Assembly: GCA_023362775.1 (NCBI GenBank)
Contig: JALMGJ010000006.1
Location: 56,255,001-56,319,000, forward strand
Direction of reading: 5' to 3'
Source: Charina bottae
Taxonomy: Eukaryota; Chordata; Lepidosauria; Squamata; Charinaidae
Length of the DNA stretch: 64,000 nucleotides
This document shows positions 23,119 through 34,100 of the stretch, piece by piece. The position numbers and the translations under genes are program-made. The notes beneath the pieces are model-generated. The model saw nothing but the letters and a program-made list of their open reading frames with translations. It did no database searches and was not told where the DNA came from. Numbering within the stretch: the first letter of the stretch is position 1; every line of letters begins with the position of its first letter.

Positions 23119-23350
23119 TAATGACAATGACAATGACAATGGCATGAGTAGCTAGGTTCTCCTGCTCCAGGTAGTGTTGCAACTGATGCACCATCTGAAC
23201 CTGGGTGTAGAACCCTCTGGTCACAGCTTCCACCTTCTGTTCTAGCTGGAGCTGTGAATCCATAAAGACCCCCAACTTGCAAACCATCTGCCTGATGGGT
23301 AGTACTTGCCCATTCAGAATTCTCAAACTCCTGAATGGCCAGGCCATGAT
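23119..23350 (-). mobile_element. Older L2-type LINE, 5' segment
   Basis: The minus-strand frame 22976-23347 reads PFRSLRILNGQVLPI..QMVCKLGVFMDSQLQLEQKVEAV, standard L2 RT thumb sequence, up to the junction with the younger L2. The AATGAC repeat at 23120-23143 marks the boundary. Confidence 0.75.
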
Positions 23351-23647
23351 AAAGAATTTAGAGCTGGACTTGAGGAAGTGAGAGAGCCATTAAGGAGGGA
23401 AGGAAGCAACAGTCCAGAAACAGAAAGAAATGTAAGAAAGAAACTCAAAATAATCTACCTTGGTTTTGTTGAGACAGAAACTTGGTCAGGCTTTCCAGAT
23501 TCCATTATTATACCCTACAACAAAAAGGTAGCATTCCTGGAATCCCTGCAGTGTCTGTTTCCTGACCTGGTCTACATCTAAGGCTGACAGCCATAAAGGT
23601 TCATCCTTACCACACCTTAATCTTTTTTTTCATACTAATAACATGTA
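23351..23647. other. No feature recognised
   Basis: Possibly further decayed L2, but no motif is readable. Confidence 0.35.
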
Positions 23648-23874
23648 ATCAGAGAGCCAGTTTTGTGTAGTGGTTAAGGCACTAGTCTAGGAACCAGAGA
23701 CTCTGAATTCTAGTCCTGCCTTAAGTGTGAAGCCAGCTGGGTGGCTTTGGGCCAGTCTTTTTCTTTCTCACTCCTAGGTAGAAGTCAATGGCAAACCACT
23801 TCTGAAAATGCTGGTAAGAAAACTGTGTGGACTTCTCCAGGCAGGTGTCAAAACCAACTCAAAGGCACAATACA
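23648..23874 (+). repeat. tRNA-derived SINE, type A
   Basis: GAGAGCCAGTTTTGTGTAGTGG (head and A-box region), GAATTCTAGTCCTGCC (B-box region), GCTGGGTGGCTTTGGGCCAG, then a type A body (CAATGGCAAACCACTTCTGAA..AAGAAAACTG..CTCCAGGCAG). Confidence 0.85.
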
Positions 23875-23879
23875 CACTC

Positions 23880-24045
23880 TCTCTGGGTTCAGAAACTTCT
23901 GATGGTACTTGGATAAGAGACTAGATTGCAAAATGGAAAAACATCCAGGAAGAAGGCATTGCTTCCAAGAACATTAAGCCCATGAAGTCACCAGAAGTCT
24001 AACTTGAAAGAGACATTGATTTTATATTCAGACATATGTATATAA
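23880..24045 (+). repeat. 5S rRNA-derived SINE, copy 2 (partial)
   Basis: GGTACTTGGATAAGAGAC matches the 5S C-box region with changes. The tail (GAAGTCACCAGAAGTCTAACTTGAAAGAG) matches that of the copy at 13805. It directly follows the type A SINE. Confidence 0.55.
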
Positions 24046-24069
24046 ATATAGAATGATTTTGGTCTAATG

Positions 24070-24372
24070 CAGAGCTTTCCAAACTGTGTGTGGTGACACA
24101 AAAGTGTGTCGCCACACACAGCGTGGTGTGTCGCCACACCACCCGGAAGTGGCGGCGCACGCGTGCACGGTGGCCGCAGCCGCGGTGCAGCTTCCGCGTT
24201 TTAGCGGAGGCTGCCGCCGCTGCCGCCACCGCCGTGCACGCGCGCGCTGCCGCACGCCCCCCCACGCCACCGCCATGCACGTGCGGCTCCCCCCCGCCGC
24301 CGCCATGCACGTGCGCCCCCCCGCGCCGCCGCCGCTGGTGTGTCGCCAGTGGCGGCACTTTGGAAAGCCCTG
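24070..24372. mobile_element. GC-rich hAT MITE, copy 2 (303 bp)
   Basis: Ends CAGAGCTTTCCAAACTG and CTTTGGAAAGCCCTG. The flanks GTCTAATG and ATGTAGTG agree at five of eight positions; both have central TA and both resemble the SINE head (GTGTAGTG), so the copy probably sits in the head of the SINE that follows. Confidence 0.85.
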
Positions 24373-24635
24373 ATGTAGTGGTTAAGGTGCTGTGCTAGAA
24401 ACCAGGAGACTGAGAGTTCTAGTCCCGCCTTAGGCATGAAAGCCGGCTGGGTGACCTTGGGCCAGTCCCTGTCTCTCAGCTCTAGGAAGGAGCCAATGGG
24501 AAACCAGGAGACTGTGAGTTCTAGTCCCGCCTTAGGTATGAAAGCTGGCTGGGTGACCTTGGGCCAGTCACTCTCTCTCAGCCCAACTCACCTCACAGGG
24601 TTGTTGTTGTGGGGAAAATAGGAGGAGGAAGGAGT
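24373..24635 (+). repeat. Chimeric tRNA SINE (type A joined to type B)
   Basis: The head GTAGTGGTTAAGG leads into a type A body (TCTAGGAAGGAGCCAATGG). It then jumps back at about 24498 to GAAACCAGGAGACTGTGAG and continues as type B (CCCAACTCACCTCACAGGG..GGAGGAGGAAGGAGT). The repeated B-box region indicates template switching or unequal duplication. Confidence 0.8.
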
Positions 24636-24811
24636 GGTGCAAGGTCACACAGCCACCCTAGAAACATATTTAAGGATTCCCTTACTAACTTTACTCAGAC
24701 TGAAGAAGCTCCTTGGATAAGGAGTGAAACGTTTCTACTGAGAAAATAGAAATCCAGTTGACATGATTCAAGCCACAGACTGTTCCACCTGGATGACTGA
24801 GAACCTTCATC
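24636..24811 (+). mobile_element. Insertion in the SINE, Penelope/LINE-like 3' fragment
   Basis: 176 bases between two copies of GAGT, breaking the type B SINE between GGAAGGAGT and GAGTATTAGG. It contains CTGAAGAAGCTCC..GGAGTGAAACG, a motif typical of repeat families in fish and reptiles, and ends CCTGGATGACTGAGAACCTTCATC. The family assignment is tentative. Confidence 0.5.
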
Positions 24812-24925
24812 GAGTATTAGGTATGTTCGCCGCCTTGAGTTATTTGTAAAAATAATAAAGGCGGGATAAATAAATAAACAAACAAACAAACAAACAAATA
24901 AAAATAAATAAATAAACTCCAGGTT
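24812..24925 (+). repeat. 3' end of the type B SINE plus (AAAC/AAAT)n tail
   Basis: GTATTAGGTATGTTCGCCGCC, TTGAGT, AATAAAGGCGGGATAAATAAA and then AAAC/AAAT repeats. This L2-like tail matches the uninterrupted copy at 48755. Confidence 0.85.
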
Positions 24926-25612
24926 ATGTACTCCCAAACAGAACTGGTACATGCTGCAAATTCCAGGACAGAACGCAATCTACTTAGATATAGGTTCATA
25001 CAATATATTTTCCAACAAGTCAGGATGATCTTAATGTATTGGAATGTTTTGCAATGCTTCTGAGATTTAGCTGCAAACAATTCCACGTCTTTCTGCCTTT
25101 TACATCCAGTTTTATTTTTAATACATCTGTTCAGGAAAGTTGTGTTATGCTCAGCTGCAATTTTAATATAAATTTTTCCCCACAAGATGGCACTATAACT
25201 CTTTAGATAGTAATTTTAAAAGTGTCTCATTCTTTGTCTTGAAATGCATTATTTCATATATGATAGAAGACAAACAGATGTTTAAAGAAAGATATTTACT
25301 GTGCAGATAATTTTGGGGTGTGTGTGTATGTGTGTGTTTGTATGAATGTTCCTTTTAGTTGACTTTGTAAACATTATATACTTATACTCAGGAGCAACAC
25401 CAGAAAAATCTAATTTTGATAACGGTTAGGAAAGGACAGACTCTGCTGTATGCATTAAATACAAATATTCTGTGTCTGGGGGAGCAAATGGGAAGGAGGA
25501 GTGCAACCATCACTTACTATCTTCTGGGATTCCCTGCAAATGCATCAATACCAGCTTCTAAACACTAGAAGGGACATCATTTTTAACCCCTAAGTAATTA
25601 GGGGTGCCTACA

Positions 25613-25646
<34 letters not shown>

Positions 25647-27073
25647 GGGTGGGTGGGTGGGTGGTCAAAAAAGACAAGATGGCAGCTGCGATTACATGAT
25701 CAAAGCCCATGCTGAATCAGGCTATCGGGAACTGTGTCCCAAAGGATTTGAAGATGCCATTGAGGAAACCTGAACTTTATGCTGTCATATACACTAACAA
25801 CAAGGAAAATTCTCTGAATAAATATACTGGAACAGAAATACACATTGCTGGCTCCCAAAGCTATGGATATGTTTCTCAGAGCCCATCCAAAAGTTGCTGC
25901 CAAATTATAGTGTTTAATGTGACAGAAATTCATGTGGAATAATCATATTAACTGTTTAGAACAGTAAAATGGGCAATATCTGACTGAAAATCTTTAGTTT
26001 TGATGTCACATATTCAAAGAAACTCACACGTGCCAACACATGCAGTGGCCTCCAGCTATTGATTACAACCTGTATTATCCCCTGCCAGCTAACCAATGGC
26101 CATTATAGGAATTGTCATTCCAATTCAGCTAGAGGGAACCAGCGTGAGGAAAGCTGGAATAAACCGAGAATGCTTCATTCAGGTTCTAACAAAGTTGTAC
26201 CTATACAGGATCAGCACATGCATCTTGAACTCCAACATTAAGACTAGTAGCTTATGCTACAACTATACAGTCTATTTCAATATTTACAGATGCAACATTG
26301 ACTGTTGTTTCATATCCAGTTGTGCTAAAGGTGGCCTGTCAAGTAAGCAGCCAGGATGTACCTGTCCTCAAATTCAGGGATAGACAACATTCTTCAAATT
26401 TTGCAAGCGTGTGATAGGTACCCTCTGAAAACCGCCCAGAGTCCCCTATTTGGGGAGATGGGCAGGGATAAATAAAATAATAATAATAATAAAATGTCAG
26501 CCCTGCTGGATATGCCCATTACAAAACCTCTTCTTATCAAAAAGCAAACAACTCTCCCTAGGATACGCTATATCTTTTAATAGTACAAATAACTATGACG
26601 ATAAAGGCAGGCGCTTTGCTTTATGGCATGCCAGCTTCCACTTTAATTTTTTTTAATTAAAACAATCTTTTAAAAATGTAAGAAAGGGCACAGGTAGCAA
26701 AGAAAGTTACTCCCCCACCTCCCTGGTGTGATTTCTTACCCTGCCTTGCTATTTGGTTTTGGGGCTTGCAAAATAGCTTGCTGATATCATACATGACAAG
26801 CTAGCAGCGCTAAAGTCATTCCATGCAGGTAAGGGCCTGCCTTTTCTGAGCATTCTCTCTCAAATTAATCCCCAGGATAAATGACCTACTTGCTCAATAG
26901 GTGAGACAGCTTTGAGCTGTCACTCTTAAATGGCCCTTTTTCATGAGCTTATTTGCATTTGCTGGTAGAGTGAACTGGTTTCTCAACAGACTCAGAAGTA
27001 ACCTCAAGCTGATTAGTCAGTTCTAGGAATTCAGCACAAGGCATTTGATGAAAGGGTACATTAACTACATTTT
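24926..27073. other. Mostly unique DNA, no gene recognised
   Basis: 25616-25664 is (GT)n passing into (GGGT)n. 26425-26490 is an L2 3' tail (CCGCCCAGAGTCCCC..GGCAGGGATAAATAA). Frames at 25700-25942 overlap on both strands and look spurious. 26760-27010 reads like non-repetitive DNA with an ATTTGCAT octamer. Confidence 0.45.
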
Positions 27074-27473
27074 AGGCAATCACATAAAAGTGTTACAGAA
27101 TATATCTTAAACCAGTGTTTCTCAACCTTAGCAACTTTAAGATGTGTGGACTTCAACTCCCAGAATTCATTGCTGGCTGGGGAATTCTGGGAGTTGAAGT
27201 CCACACATCTTAAAGTTGCTAAGGTTGAGAAACACTATATTAAACTATTAAGTCTTTCTTTAAAAACATACATTTAGACAATCAAATAAAGGTGTTATGG
27301 AACTATTCAGCCTTTCTTTAAAAACATATATTTAGACAATCACATAAAAGTGCACTGAATATATACAGTATTAAACTATTCAGCCTTTCTTTAAAAACAT
27401 ATATTTAGACAATCAAATAAAAGTGCACGGAATATATATTAAACTATTCTCCCTTTCTTTAAAAACACATATT
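27074..27473. repeat. Tandem array, four units of about 58-73 bp
   Basis: Units begin with AGRCAATCAMATAAARGTG at 27074, 27276, 27334 and 27407, and end with CTTTCTTTAAAAACATA. Unit 2 has a 15-base internal loss. Unit 1 holds the hAT element at 27113. Confidence 0.9.
27113..27237. mobile_element. Foldback hAT MITE, copy 1 (125 bp, near-perfect hairpin)
   Basis: Arms of about 57 bases are complementary except at the terminal base. Ends are CAGTGTTTCTCAACC and GGTTGAGAAACACTA. Duplication TCTTAAAC / TATTAAAC (27105-27112, 27238-27245). Sister units of the host tandem array retain the empty site. Confidence 0.95.
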
Positions 27474-27905
27474 CCTTAAGGACTATGACTTACCAAGTGA
27501 ATAGCTTCCTCCCCTCCCACCTCACAAATAATACTTTTTTCCCTTCCACTAACCATGAATGATTGATGAAAAATGTGTGATGTGCGTATCAGGAAAATGC
27601 ACCCTGACATATTTACACAGGAAATGTATTGCATGTTGACAGTTTTTTGTTAGAAAAATGACAGTTTTGGTACGTGCTGCTTCCTGCTATGACTATAAGG
27701 AACAGGCAAAAAAGAAGAGTCGAAGTTATACTATGCACCCTTAAAATGGCCCTGTCAGAATTCAAGGTGGCTTAGTTGCACTAGAGACTAAACCTTTTGT
27801 CTTTTGTAAAGCCGTTTTTGCAGATTTTAGTTCTAAATAAAGAGAAAGTACAAATGCAAATACAAAGAGCATTGTGCTGGCCACACTTATGCATTGTTTG
27901 TAGAG
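27474..27905. other. No feature recognised
   Basis: AT-rich DNA between the tandem array and a SINE. Confidence 0.5.
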
Positions 27906-27919
27906 TAATAAAATTATAG

Positions 27920-28254
27920 GGGCGTGGTGGCTCAGCGGGTAAGACGCCAGGCTTGTCGATCAGAAGATCGCAAGTTCGGAGGTTCGAATCCCTAGCCCCG
28001 CGTGACAGAGTGAGCTCCCACACTAGCCCCAGCTCTTGCCAACCTAGCAATTTGAAACATGCAAATGCAAATAGATGAATAGGTACCACTTCGGTGGGTA
28101 GGTAACAGCGTCCCACGTGCGTCATGCCGGCCACATGACCGTGGAAGCGTCTTCAGACAACGCTGGCTCTTCGGCTAAGAAACAGAGATGAGCACCAGGC
28201 CCTAGAGTCAGACACGACTGCACAAATGTGCGGGGAGAACCTTTACCTTTACCT
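27920..28254 (+). repeat. Sauria SINE, full length (335 bp)
   Basis: tRNA-like head with GTGGCTCAGCGGGTAAG (A box) and GGTTCGAATCC (B box). The conserved Sauria body is GCCCCAGCTCTTGCCAACC..GCAAATGCAAATAGATGAAT..GGCCACATGACC. The BovB-like tail is GAGTCAGACACGACTG, then CCTTTACCTTTACC. Flanked by a perfect 14-bp duplication TAATAAAATTATAG (27906-27919, 28255-28268). Confidence 0.95.
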
Positions 28255-28436
28255 TAATAAAATTATAGAGATGGAAAGAGTTCAAGTTCAAGATGATGAT
28301 AGTCATTGATCAATGTTTTTTACACATCTAAAATTACAAAATATCAAGAAAATTAAGAACCAAAGGAAAAGGTAAAATAGTGCTCTAAATGAAGTGCAGT
28401 CCTTAAGATAATAAAATAACATTACAAGTAAAGAAG

Positions 28437-28640
28437 ACAGAGTTGGAAAAAGCCATCCAGGCCATTAAACCCAGCCTCTGCTCAGTGCAAGAATCTCAAC
28501 TAAGTAATCCCTGATAGATGGCTGTCCAACTTCTTTTTGGATACATCCAGTGAAGTGAGCTAACTACCTCCTTGGGTAATTGGTTCCATTATGGAACTGT
28601 TTCATGTTTTTTTCTAACATTCATCCAAAATAGAATCTTC
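28437..28640. repeat. Old CR1-like interspersed repeat
   Basis: Phrases such as AGAGTTGGAAAAAGCCATCCAGG, CTGTCCAACTTCTTTTTGG and CTAACTACCTCCTTGGGTAATTGG resemble a widespread reptile repeat. By resemblance only. Confidence 0.45.
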
Positions 28641-28729
28641 CTGCCCAGATAGGGTATTGAGAGAAGACCTGTTGAGATCCCAGTCCTCAAGAGTTTCATG
28701 GGACAAAGATTCATGGTACATACTGTAGA

Positions 28730-30830
28730 TTAGATAGCAGGACTTCTCAGTGGTAGCCCTCACCCTTTGCCCCCAGAAGCTTTCACAGCCTCTGCCCTGT
28801 TTGTATTGAAGGAAAGGAGTAAAATCAACTCTGTTCCAACAGGCCTTTGATCTTGGTTGATTATGGATGACTGTCAGATGTATTATAGTTTACATAGTTT
28901 GTCTCTCCCCTGCTTTTATATAGTTATTTTTATTACGTTTTTAGTTATGTTTTATGTTTTCTTCTGTTAGCCTCCCAGAGTCCTCATCGATTAGGGCTTA
29001 GTTTATAGGACTCAGTTTATACAGTAGTTCTTTGATCATCTTTGTTATCCTCTGAATCCATTCCAATTGGCACAAATTGTATCTACTGTATTTCCTATTG
29101 CAAAATCATATTTCATCTGCTTTCTATGCAGTGTCACCTGATCAATTAAAAGGGCTGGGATGGGCCAAATCTGGCCATTAGATCTCCAACACCTAAAGGA
29201 CCTCAAGTTAAGCTTTTCCCCTTCCTGGAAAAAAGCTCTCCCTTCACCCTGTCACTGCTTCAAGGTTCAGGGAGTGCTTTGGAACATCACTTCTCTAGAG
29301 CTTTGCTCACTACTCAAGGCAGGGATGATGTCTTTCAAAGTGCTTGGGAGACCTTTAAGGTGGGGGTCAGGCAAAATTGGTCCCTGACTGCTGCCACTTT
29401 GAAGTGCCGGGAATAATTGGAAACAGTATGTCCTACAGCTTCACCTGATACAGTAGGAAAGACAAATGGCAGATGAAACCAGATTAATAGGAGTCACTAT
29501 CTTAAAGGATCAGCTTCTACAGAGTAACTTGAAATTGGTGATTAGGGCTTTGGGGAAAGAAAGGAACCCACCTTCCTGCTTACTTAACTCCATTCAGCTT
29601 TCATACAGCTCCTCTTTTCTACTCTTGCTCTGGAACAAGGACCTTCTCTTTCAGAAAGAGATTATGTTTTACACCCATTAAATAAATCCTGGTTACTTTC
29701 TAAGAGGTAAATGCTGCTTTTCTTCCCTCACCATTCAGTTTTCACATGGGTGATTCTTTTCTTTCATATTCTAATGGGTTACGGTTAGGGTTACCTAACC
29801 CTAACTCATGATTGGTTGTGTTGTGAATTGTAATCTACATAGTAGTATAAGCATCTCTCTTCAGTAATCTGATGCATGATAGTGGGTCTGTTGTCTGCTA
29901 GAAATATTCATTATACTTATCTCCATTTATAGTATACTATTATATTTGCAAATAAATTAAAAATTACAAAAATGATGTTTTGTACAATTGCAAATACTAA
30001 ATAATAAGTCATCAGTGAATTATCTTCCAAGCCCTGTGCATGATGCCCATAGAATCTCTTATTTGTCAGGGAAGTAAGTAGTATACATATATCCATAGCT
30101 CTTTGTGATCAAAACGAATATGTGGTTATTCAGCATCCTTTTATTAATCCTGTTGTGTCTTGCGTGCTTCTTGCAAAATATTGTTTATATATTCTGAGTA
30201 TTTACAGCTTTCTTCTTTGGAACTATCAAGGCTATCTTCTCATGGGAGAGGAATACACTGTTTCTTTCAATCTAATAGTGCATTAGCTTTCCCTGCTGCC
30301 AGTTGTTCTCTGTACCACCGTTATCAGGAAGCACAATTTTAACAATGAGAATTGGAAGACCACACTTCACCTGGCAGAATGAAGGCATTAATGGGGAGAA
30401 TATGCCCATATTTAAGTATATCTCGGTTTGGCTTATGGTCGACATATTTACAGCTCTGTCAGCTATAAATTTATACCATGTTTCCATATAATGCCTGACA
30501 TGTCTATGAAATATTTAGAAACACCCACTAGGAACTGGCATAGAAGAACCCACTTTTTTTCTTGGGTGGGCAGAACATGCAGAACAAGCAGTGGGCTATA
30601 GTTTCATGCATCTTCCGCATTAATGAGCACAATGCAACCACGCTGCTTCATTTTTGATGAAAAAATCCTAAAAATCCAACTGATACAGGATGTTCCATCA
30701 TGATACAAAAAGAGGCATTTGTATGATGGGTGACAAATGTAGATTTACATCATGCCTGCTGCACAAAACATGGTACATTTTAGGCACCCCATAATGCATT
30801 GGGTTAACAAGCCAGGTTGATTAGCATTAA
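28730..30830. other. L2-like remnant, then DNA without a recognised gene
   Basis: 28730-29040 resembles a worn L2 C-terminus and 3' UTR. 29784-29805 is a head-to-head telomeric motif. The rest has only short frames without motifs. Confidence 0.4.
29784..29805. repeat. Head-to-head interstitial telomeric motif
   Basis: GTTAGGGTTA, two bases CC, then TAACCCTAAC: a perfect inverted telomeric repeat, preceded by a degenerate GGGTTACG unit at 29777. Confidence 0.8.
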
Positions 30831-31154
30831 AAAGGTAAAGGTTCCCCCCGCACATTTGTGCAGTCATGTCCGACTCTAGGGGCCGGTGCTCATCTCCATT
30901 TGTTAGCCGAAGAGCCAGCATTGTCTGAAGACGCTTCCACGGTCATGTTGCTGGCATGATGCATGTGGAATGCTGTTACCTACCCACCGAAGTGGTACCT
31001 ATTCATCGACTTGCATTTGCATGCTTTCGAATTGCTAGGTTGGCAAGAGCTGGGGCTAGTGCGGGAGCTCACTCCGTCACGCGGGGCTAGGGATTCGAAC
31101 CTCCGAACTTGCGATCTTCCAGTCGACAAGCCTGGCATCTTACCTGCTGAGCCA
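30831..31154 (-). repeat. Sauria SINE, slightly 5'-truncated
   Basis: The tail AAAGGTAAAGGTTCCCCCCGC begins on the + strand at 30831. It carries the same body and B box as the copy at 27920, and stops at GCTGAGCCA, short of the usual head. Confidence 0.93.
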
Positions 31155-34100
31155 TTAGCTGCAGGTAATGAAAAAAGAAAACTCCATCAGCAGCATCTTA
31201 GGCTGGGATAAGCAAAGCAGATCACGGTGGCTTTAATCTTCCCGTATTAGTGTCCTACAAGACTGTCTCAGCTATTTCCTATGTTCTATCAGAAAGAAAG
31301 AGCTTTGGCTGGTATGTGTTTTTGTCATCAGGAAGGCGGGTTCGATGTACACCAGCAGCAGTCAGAGTGACTCATCATCTTCCATGATTGGGGAACATAG
31401 GAAAAACTTCAGGTGATCTACTTTCCCTTATGTTTCATCTTCCCTCTCCAAAGGAAAAGGAAGAGGCATTGGACAAACAAATATGGTGCTGTAAGTCTAG
31501 GAGATTGAAACTGGGGCACAGAAAAGAGATTCCCATCACTGGTACTGTAGAAAGGATATAGAAGACTCCGTTATTTCTGTATGTTATTCATAACAATTTA
31601 GAAGCAGAAGGTGTTTGCTTGTGTAATCATTCCTCAGTGAGATCTAGCTGTCAGTAGTTTAATAAAATAACAGGGATGTTTGCCCATCTACTATAAGCTA
31701 AAAGCAAAACAGAACACCTGCTATACCATTTTAAATGACAGGTAGCTCTAATTTTAAATCTCTGTCATTTGTTAAATTGTTACAATATATCTTACAATTA
31801 TTTTTATCATCCTGAAAGTCTTCTTTCCCCAAGGGAATGGAAGAAAGATTATACAGTACATCTCTGCAAACTGACAACAACATTCATCCTATATCTCCCC
31901 CAATTCTGAACATTTGTTTTCAAGATAGTAATACTATTTTTAGCAAATTGGATGTGTGCTGGATGGGAGGTGGGTCTATTAATTTTAGATGAGAGTGCTT
32001 TTTGTGAAATATTCCTTGCTCCATAAAGACTTGAGTCAAAACCACAGTGTATTCAAATTGAATTCAGCATGGTTTTCTGCATGTGCCCCCCCCAAGCCTT
32101 TTATTAACAATGCCCCCCACTGTGGCTGTTATTAAATATGCAATAGCCAGATCTTAATATTGAGGGATACTAAAACAACAACAACTCCACACCATTATTT
32201 AAGTTTACTTTCTGATTTCTACCATGGAAATATCAGGATCTGAAATCTATACCAAACAGCTGTGATAGATTTTTATCTGATATGGAGGTGGTTTAAAAAT
32301 GCAAATGGCAGCAGCCTTAGAATTAAATGGAGAAGATCAGGCAGGAAGGGGGCAATTAATTTCTTGCAGTCCTGAGGAAAACCTCTCTTCTGAAGATAGC
32401 TTTGGGTGGAAAACACCAGCTGGCACCAGTTCTGTATTGGTTCTCCTCCCTTTTCAGTCAGTATTTTAATCTCCCTTGAGGTCCTCATCAATTGCTACAA
32501 GAAGTGTAGGTAGGGTTTTGCCTGTATGTGTAGGAATTAAAGAAAGCCATCAGGACATGTTGAGGAGTTTGAAGGGCTTTGGACTGCCTTTCTTTCCATT
32601 TTGGTTGTGTAGATGTGAATACTAGTAGCAACAACATTTTTGTAGTTCTTTCTTCCGGAATTCTGCAAATGTGAGAAACCCCATCATTCTCACTCCCCCC
32701 TTTTTTTCTGCTGATTAGCTCTGCCTTCTCAGCCACAGCAAGCACCATTGAAAATCCAAGTATTTTGGGATGGTTTTGGCAATAAATATTCAACTTAAAA
32801 AATAAATGTAAAGAAGTTTGGGAGGAATTTGCAGAGGCCAAGTACAGTACTGCAATTCTTGCTGGATTTCAGTTAGGACACAGGTAGAGTTGCTTCTCCC
32901 AAAAACCTCACCTCTCTAGAAATCTAGTACACAAAAATATGATTTCAACTCTACCAATATCCTAAAATGCTAGGGTTGTTATGAGTACAGGATTTTACTA
33001 TGGGAAGTTTCCAAACACTGGATATTTTTAAATGGCTAAATGGATTTTTACAATGATATAATATTGGGATTAAAATTCTAATTAATTCCAGTGTTGGACT
33101 CATGTCATCTTTTTCTAAAGAACACGGCATATTGTAGATCCTTTAGCAGAGCTGCCCTTCCCAGCCTGATGTCTTCCTGATCACAAAATCCATAAGCCTT
33201 GGTTATTAGTCATGATTTGTAGATAAAATTATCCAAAGGGTACCAGGTTGGAGGATGATACAATTTAGGATTTTATTTTATTTTTTGCCTGATGAATAGT
33301 TCTGGGGAACTTGAACGTCTGTGTACCATTTTGTGTCATTTTGATTGCCATAAAAGTGACTATGGCAATCCATACTTAACTATGGATTTTGGATATTTTT
33401 TCTCTATGGATCAGCACAGCTGTAATTGCTTCTCATTTAGATAATGTTTTTGTCCCACAGTCTCTTTAAAACAAGTTAAGAGAAGTTGTCTCTAATAGAA
33501 ATGATATCCCTTCCTTTGGCACATTGATCATGAATGCCAATGCTTTGAACTGACTCATTGCTTTGAGCTGACAATGTGAGTCACTGAGAATAAATAAATC
33601 TCATGTTATAAATTCTTGATAGTTCTGATGACTGTGTAGGCAGTACATATACTCAGCCAAATGTTAGCAATTTCTCTCTATCTATCTAATGCTTCAGCTA
33701 TTTAAGATACCTTCAGCTTAAAACAAAATATGATTCAATTTTTTAAAAACAGAGTATTAATCATATATTTTAAAAAGAATAATTACATTTGAATCTGTAC
33801 CAAAAGCAGCATTCACAGCAAGGTCTGTGAATAGTCTTTCCAGACATTGCATCTCCAAGTATTATGCTGGCTGGAAATCAGGAATTTCAGCTCCAATATC
33901 CTAGAGGGTATCAAGGTGGGTAAGGATGCTGTATACAAAGTCATGCGACAAGAAGTGATGATGTTATATTCATTACATTTGGGTTCTGCAGTACCTGACA
34001 GAAGGGAAAAAAATATTGCAACATTTCCCTAACCAAGAGGAAAGATGGAATTGGGGATGGTGGTGGGAGGTTTAGCAGAATTAGACACACCATATGGTTA

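Noticed and set aside
27074..27473. CRISPR-like array
   Set aside because: The units are contiguous tandem repeats without unique spacers, in an animal genome.
27920..27995. Functional tRNA gene with A and B boxes
   Set aside because: No stable cloverleaf with a proper acceptor stem; it is the head of a Sauria SINE with target duplications.
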